In this document: positions 60,222 to 64,000 of the stretch, piece after piece
Position numbering within the stretch: the first letter of the stretch is position 1
Layout of the letters: every line of letters starts with the position of its first letter
DNA from: Akebia trifoliata
Lineage: Eukaryota; Streptophyta; Magnoliopsida; Ranunculales; Lardizabalaceae
NCBI GenBank assembly: GCA_017979445.1
Contig: CM030705.1
Span: 14,091,040-14,155,039 of the forward strand
Direction of reading: 5' to 3'
DNA: 64,000 nucleotides
The notes under the pieces: generated by a model
Databases searched by the model: none
Told to the model about the DNA's origin: nothing
Seen by the model: only the letters and a program-made list of their open reading frames with translations
Position numbers and translations under genes: made by a program

Positions 60222-62268
60222 GTATTACTTTTTATTGCAAAGTAACGGAAATATATAAATTTTTACCTTCAAAAAAAAAAAAATAATAATAATAATTATA
60301 TATAAATTTCAGGAAAAAAAGAAAATTTAGGTTTTTTTTTTTCTTATATATATGAAAGGAATCACCATTAAGCATTTGTTATTATAACTTACATTAAAGT
60401 TTACTTGAACATCCCCCTTCTCTCTCAAATCTTTATATATCACCCATACAAACTAAGACACTCATTATATCTTTTTTTATAAACAACTTAAAGAGCTTGC
60501 AAGAGATTCGTCTTGGTTTGGAATAGAGAGATTCAATAGGGCATTCTTATGAAGTGAAATTAACTATTTGAGTTAGTTAAAAATAATTTTAATTGAACTT
60601 TTTCTCTCATCTTTGTTTAATCAATTTATTGTCATTTAAACCTTACATAATCAATTTATTTCTTTTCTCTTTTTTGTTCATAATTTTTTTAAATCGATAA
60701 AAGAAGTGTTTTTAATCTTATTCTGAATTTAGTTTTTTTTTTGTTAGTTTTTGAATTTAATTAATTATATTATCTATTGAAAATGATATGCTAGCAAAAT
60801 TTGATACCAAAACTTAGTAATTTTGCATCTCAAGAAACGAGAAGATAAATTTTAAATAACTCTTATATTATATAGATAAATAATTTATATTATTTATATT
60901 AATATATTATATATTAAAAAGTCGTCATTTAGAATTTTTTCTTTAGGCTTCAACTTGTATCAAGTCAGCCTTGCCAACAAAATTAGCTGGTATGCTGCTA
61001 CCCACCCTTAGCCCATTTGTCCATGGAAAGTGAGACATTTGCTAAGCAATAATTAATCTTATTCATACTAGAGAGAAGACTAGCTTTATTGGTATAAAAT
61101 TTGTGGGGGCGACACAATATTGAAAACACAGGAGAGTATTACATAATAAGCAAATTGAGTGGGAGCATTTTCACATGCTAACCCCTTCCCAACTCTGTCC
61201 CTACGGAGAGAGATAAGTGGGTGAGAAAAATAATGAGTGAAAGGAAAGGACGATGGATTAGATTTTAAAAATGTTGAGTGTATATACAAAAGCAAATGCC
61301 TTGCCTACAACACAGGCATCCTCTCTCGGGTTTAGGGTGTAAAAGATTAAAAAAAAAAAAAAATTAAATTGGAGTTGGTAGTAGGAATTTTAACATGACT
61401 TGTGAACAAATCATCATGAAATTAGTGGGTTTTGGTAAAGCCAAATTGGATTTGTGGTATTATTGAAATTTTTAATGATAAAAGAATAAAAGATGAAAAT
61501 AATAAAGTGGGTGAAAGGGGTAAAAGAGAAATTATATTGACATTAATGGTGTGCAGTGTAACAGAAATAAAGTGGGTACCAAAAAGTTATAGCTTGCTAG
61601 GAGGGTTACTTAAGGGAATAAAAGTGAAAATAATAAACTTTTAAGGGTATTATTATATAATTTTGAGGTTAAATAGGTAAGAGATGAAAAATAATAAAAT
61701 AGGTTAAAAATGGTAAAAGAGAAAATATAATAAAGTTAAAAGAGTGAAAATAAAGTGGAAGGGTAATGACCAAAAGCAATAAAATGATTAAAGTTAGTCC
61801 CACACAGAGGCTTGTGTCTCACAATTGTACTAACTCTGTTGTGTTTTACTATTATAATTATCATTATATCATTTGGCTGGCAAACTTAGGATGGCAACGT
61901 TGGTTGACAAAAATTTTCGTATATGACTTAATTGCATGGACCACCAAATTGCAAATTTATTTCAAAATTTGACGAATTTTCTTTTACTACCTCTTACATT
62001 AAAAGTTTTACGAAAAGAAAAATATAACATAACTCTTACGAAATCCCACCCCTACCTATGTTAAAGGTCTAAAAAAATTAAAAGAAACCCTTTCATGTTT
62101 ACTTAATTTCTTCTCCCTCAAATTTTCAACTCACCTCTCTCAATCTTTAAGTCTCATATACAAACCTCCATCTTCTCTCTCAAATCTATATCGTTATACA
62201 CACTCAAACACACTATCTTTTTTTATAAATAAGTTAAAGAGAAAAAAAGAGATTCAATATAAAATCCC
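60222..62268 (+). repeat. Array unit 4, truncated
   Basis: The A half is complete. The B half stops after about 400 bp at AAAGAGATTCAA, where the Gypsy-like LTR begins. Confidence 0.85.
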
Positions 62269-64000
62269 GAGTTTTCGATTCGTATCTTAAGGAAAAATAA
62301 ATAGTAGAATTTTAAGAAAATCTTGAAAGTGGGACTTAGGGGTAAAACTTTAGAATATTTCTGATCATTTTAATGGAATCTGACATCACCATTAGATTCA
62401 AAATGATCGAAAAACATACTTTAGCCTGTAAGCACGCTCAAATGCAAGTCTAAATATAAAAGTTGTAAAATCCTCGATTACCGAGTCGGACCAAGCTAAA
62501 ATAGTAACTTTTTGCTAGAGCAAGAATTATTAAGATTCGATTACACCATTGGAATCATAACAAAAAATTATTGAACATGAACAATTTATTTATCATTTTT
62601 GGAGATCAGAAGTTAAATTATCGTTAAAAACGAAAATGACGTCAATTTTAGGAGTCACCTCAGGCCAAAAATGTAAATTTTTGTTAGAGATAGAATTTGT
62701 AGAAATTGACCACACCATTAGATCTGGAATGAAAAATTAGGCGAAATAGAGTATCCATTTGTTAGTTTTGGAGTCCAGACAGTCAAGTTATCATCGATCG
62801 AAACAATAAGCAAAATACCGATTTTGTCCCAAGATATATATAAATAAATATTTTTAATTTTTTTCACTATTCACTTTCGTTTTAAACGACCCAAAATCAG
62901 CCAACCCATTTTAAAAAAAAACTCGTCGTCGACGACCGACGTAGAAGGGAGAAATGTCCACAGTCGCGTTCTCTACAAAACCCACCCAACCTCTTTCAAT
63001 TTCACTTTTTCTTTCACCCCGTAGGTTGGTGAACGGATATCCAAGGATAATGTTACTGGTTGCATGTTTATTTACTTTATATTAGCGCGATGCGCTGTTT
63101 ACTTTTCCGTTCTGTTATTTATTTTAGGCTGATTGGCCACACTTGCATGGTAGGAAACTAGATATCCATTCTCAACCTTGTATTGTTAATTTCTCTTTTG
63201 TTTTTAAATGAAAATAATATATATGTAGCTATTTTGTGAGCTGTTAAAGAGTCTGTGAATGCCTGAAGGGATAGTGCGTCATATCATCCGGAGTGGTGTA
63301 CTATCCTAGGATGTACGGTAGGGACCACCAAGCTCATACGTGGTATGGGACATGTATGAGAGTGGAGTTACAACTGGAATCTGGGTTTATTCCTCTTTAT
63401 CTTTACCAGTGAACTTGTACTGTAAAGGTAGTCGTATATGAATGGTTTGTATATTTGGGAATCACATGTACGCCTGATAGGCATAGACGAAGATAATTAG
63501 TCAGTGATCACTAACAATCTATAGTAGTCGAACGTTCTGACATATAAAAAAAAACCATTGCTTACGGTCACGTCAAACGGCCAGCCTGAGATGGATAAAT
63601 GGTCAACCAAGTGTGGTAAGTGCAGCGATCGGCTACAAAATCAGGAACTAAAAGCCAAAGAAGAATTGTAATATCATGTCCCGACTGGGAACAATCTAGT
63701 CGTGAATCCCAGCTCTCTAATTCCAATACTCCACCATTGTGTATTATGTATCTGTTGTCTTATTTTGATATATAAAATGAAATGCATGTTTAATGTTTCC
63801 ATTTGATAAATTAGATTTGTATAAAAAGATAATGTTATAGTGAGTACTGTTGATCGATGTAATGTGAATTTTAAAATGTTTAGTTACTCATCCCTGGCAA
63901 TATGTATCAGTTAATTGTAGTTTCTTCTATAAAACTTTTCATATTTTAAAATGATTTAGTATGTTTATTCGTTCATGTTAGAGGATGTTGTTCATATAAA
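62269..64000 (+). mobile_element. Gypsy-like LTR, inverted relative of 42089-54668, runs off the window
   Basis: It begins TATAAAATCCCGAGTTTTCG, the usual TGTAACATCC-type LTR start with changes. It is then colinear with the reverse complement of 54668-51870: matching landmarks are ACATACTTTAG(C/T)CTGTAAGCA, AACTAGATATCCATTCT, GTACGGTA(G/A)GGACCACCAAG, CAGTGATCACTAACAATCTA and TTACTCATCCCTGGC. Similarity is patchy between 62450 and 63100. The right end is not in the window, so it cannot be told whether a full element follows. Confidence 0.75.

Larger units (their letters stand above)
37381..62268 (+). repeat. Tandem array of four dimeric units of about 3.3 kb
   Basis: The same landmarks recur in the same order. 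GGTATTACTTTTTATTC(C/T) opens units at about 37381, 41022, 56951 and 60222. The AAATTAGCTGGTATGCTGCT block is at 38158, 41760, 57685 and 60978. ACACAGGCATCCTC is at 38635, 54668, 57892 and 61310. Within each unit two diverged cores (A and B) share the order ACATTAAAGTTT, CTCTCTCAAATCT, ACAACTTAAAGAGC, AATGATATGCTA, TTAGGCCTCAACTTGTAT. A cores start near 37571, 41166, 57093 and 60388, and B cores near 39349, 55289, 58592 and 61994. Only short, non-conserved frames occur. The array starts about 330 bp after the CPISCA stop and is cut at 62269 by a Gypsy-like LTR. Confidence 0.88.

Overview
The window is nuclear DNA of a flowering plant, probably a eudicot. It is strongly AT-rich, all its genes have GT..AG introns, it encodes plant-specific families (a group IIc WRKY factor, a four-MA3 translation regulator, a chloroplast IscA with a transit peptide), and most of it is plant transposable elements. 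I cannot name the species.

Layout. (1) 1-3086: a broken copy of the 5' part of the neighbouring MRF gene, then an AT-rich non-autonomous Helitron. (2) 3087-6892: an MRF/PDCD4-like gene with four MA3 domains, 716 residues in three coding exons. (3) 6893-14527: intergenic DNA with hAT, CACTA and foldback MITE insertions. (4) 14528-17007: a WRKY50/51-type gene, 173 residues, three exons. (5) 17008-23370: MITEs, an LTR-like remnant, a five-hairpin foldback element and a CACTA end. (6) 23371-29677: a Rab7 (RABG) GTPase gene, 206 residues in seven coding exons, with a possible extra 69-bp in-phase cassette exon. (7) 29678-32907: small hairpin MITEs, an LTR-like duplication and a tRNA-derived SINE. 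(8) 32908-37054: a plastid IscA/SufA-type iron-sulfur carrier gene, 172 residues, three exons. (9) 37381-62268: four tandem units of about 3.3 kb, each made of two diverged halves (A and B). Unit 2 is interrupted by a Gypsy-like LTR that contains a nearly complete Ty1/copia element on the minus strand, whose 5' LTR in turn contains a 1.7-kb solo LTR. (10) 62269-64000: a second, oppositely oriented copy of the Gypsy-like LTR, running off the window.

All four host genes lie on the plus strand and have unrelated jobs: translation under energy stress, defence transcription, late endosome/vacuole traffic, and plastid Fe-S assembly. I see no operon-like or pathway cluster. The most unusual parts are the dimeric 3.3-kb tandem array with its three-level nesting, the foldback families that sit beside (TA)n tracts, the Helitron next to a duplicated MRF fragment, and the Rab7 cassette exon. 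Exon boundaries were worked out by hand from splice signals, reading frame and family conservation. No database was searched.
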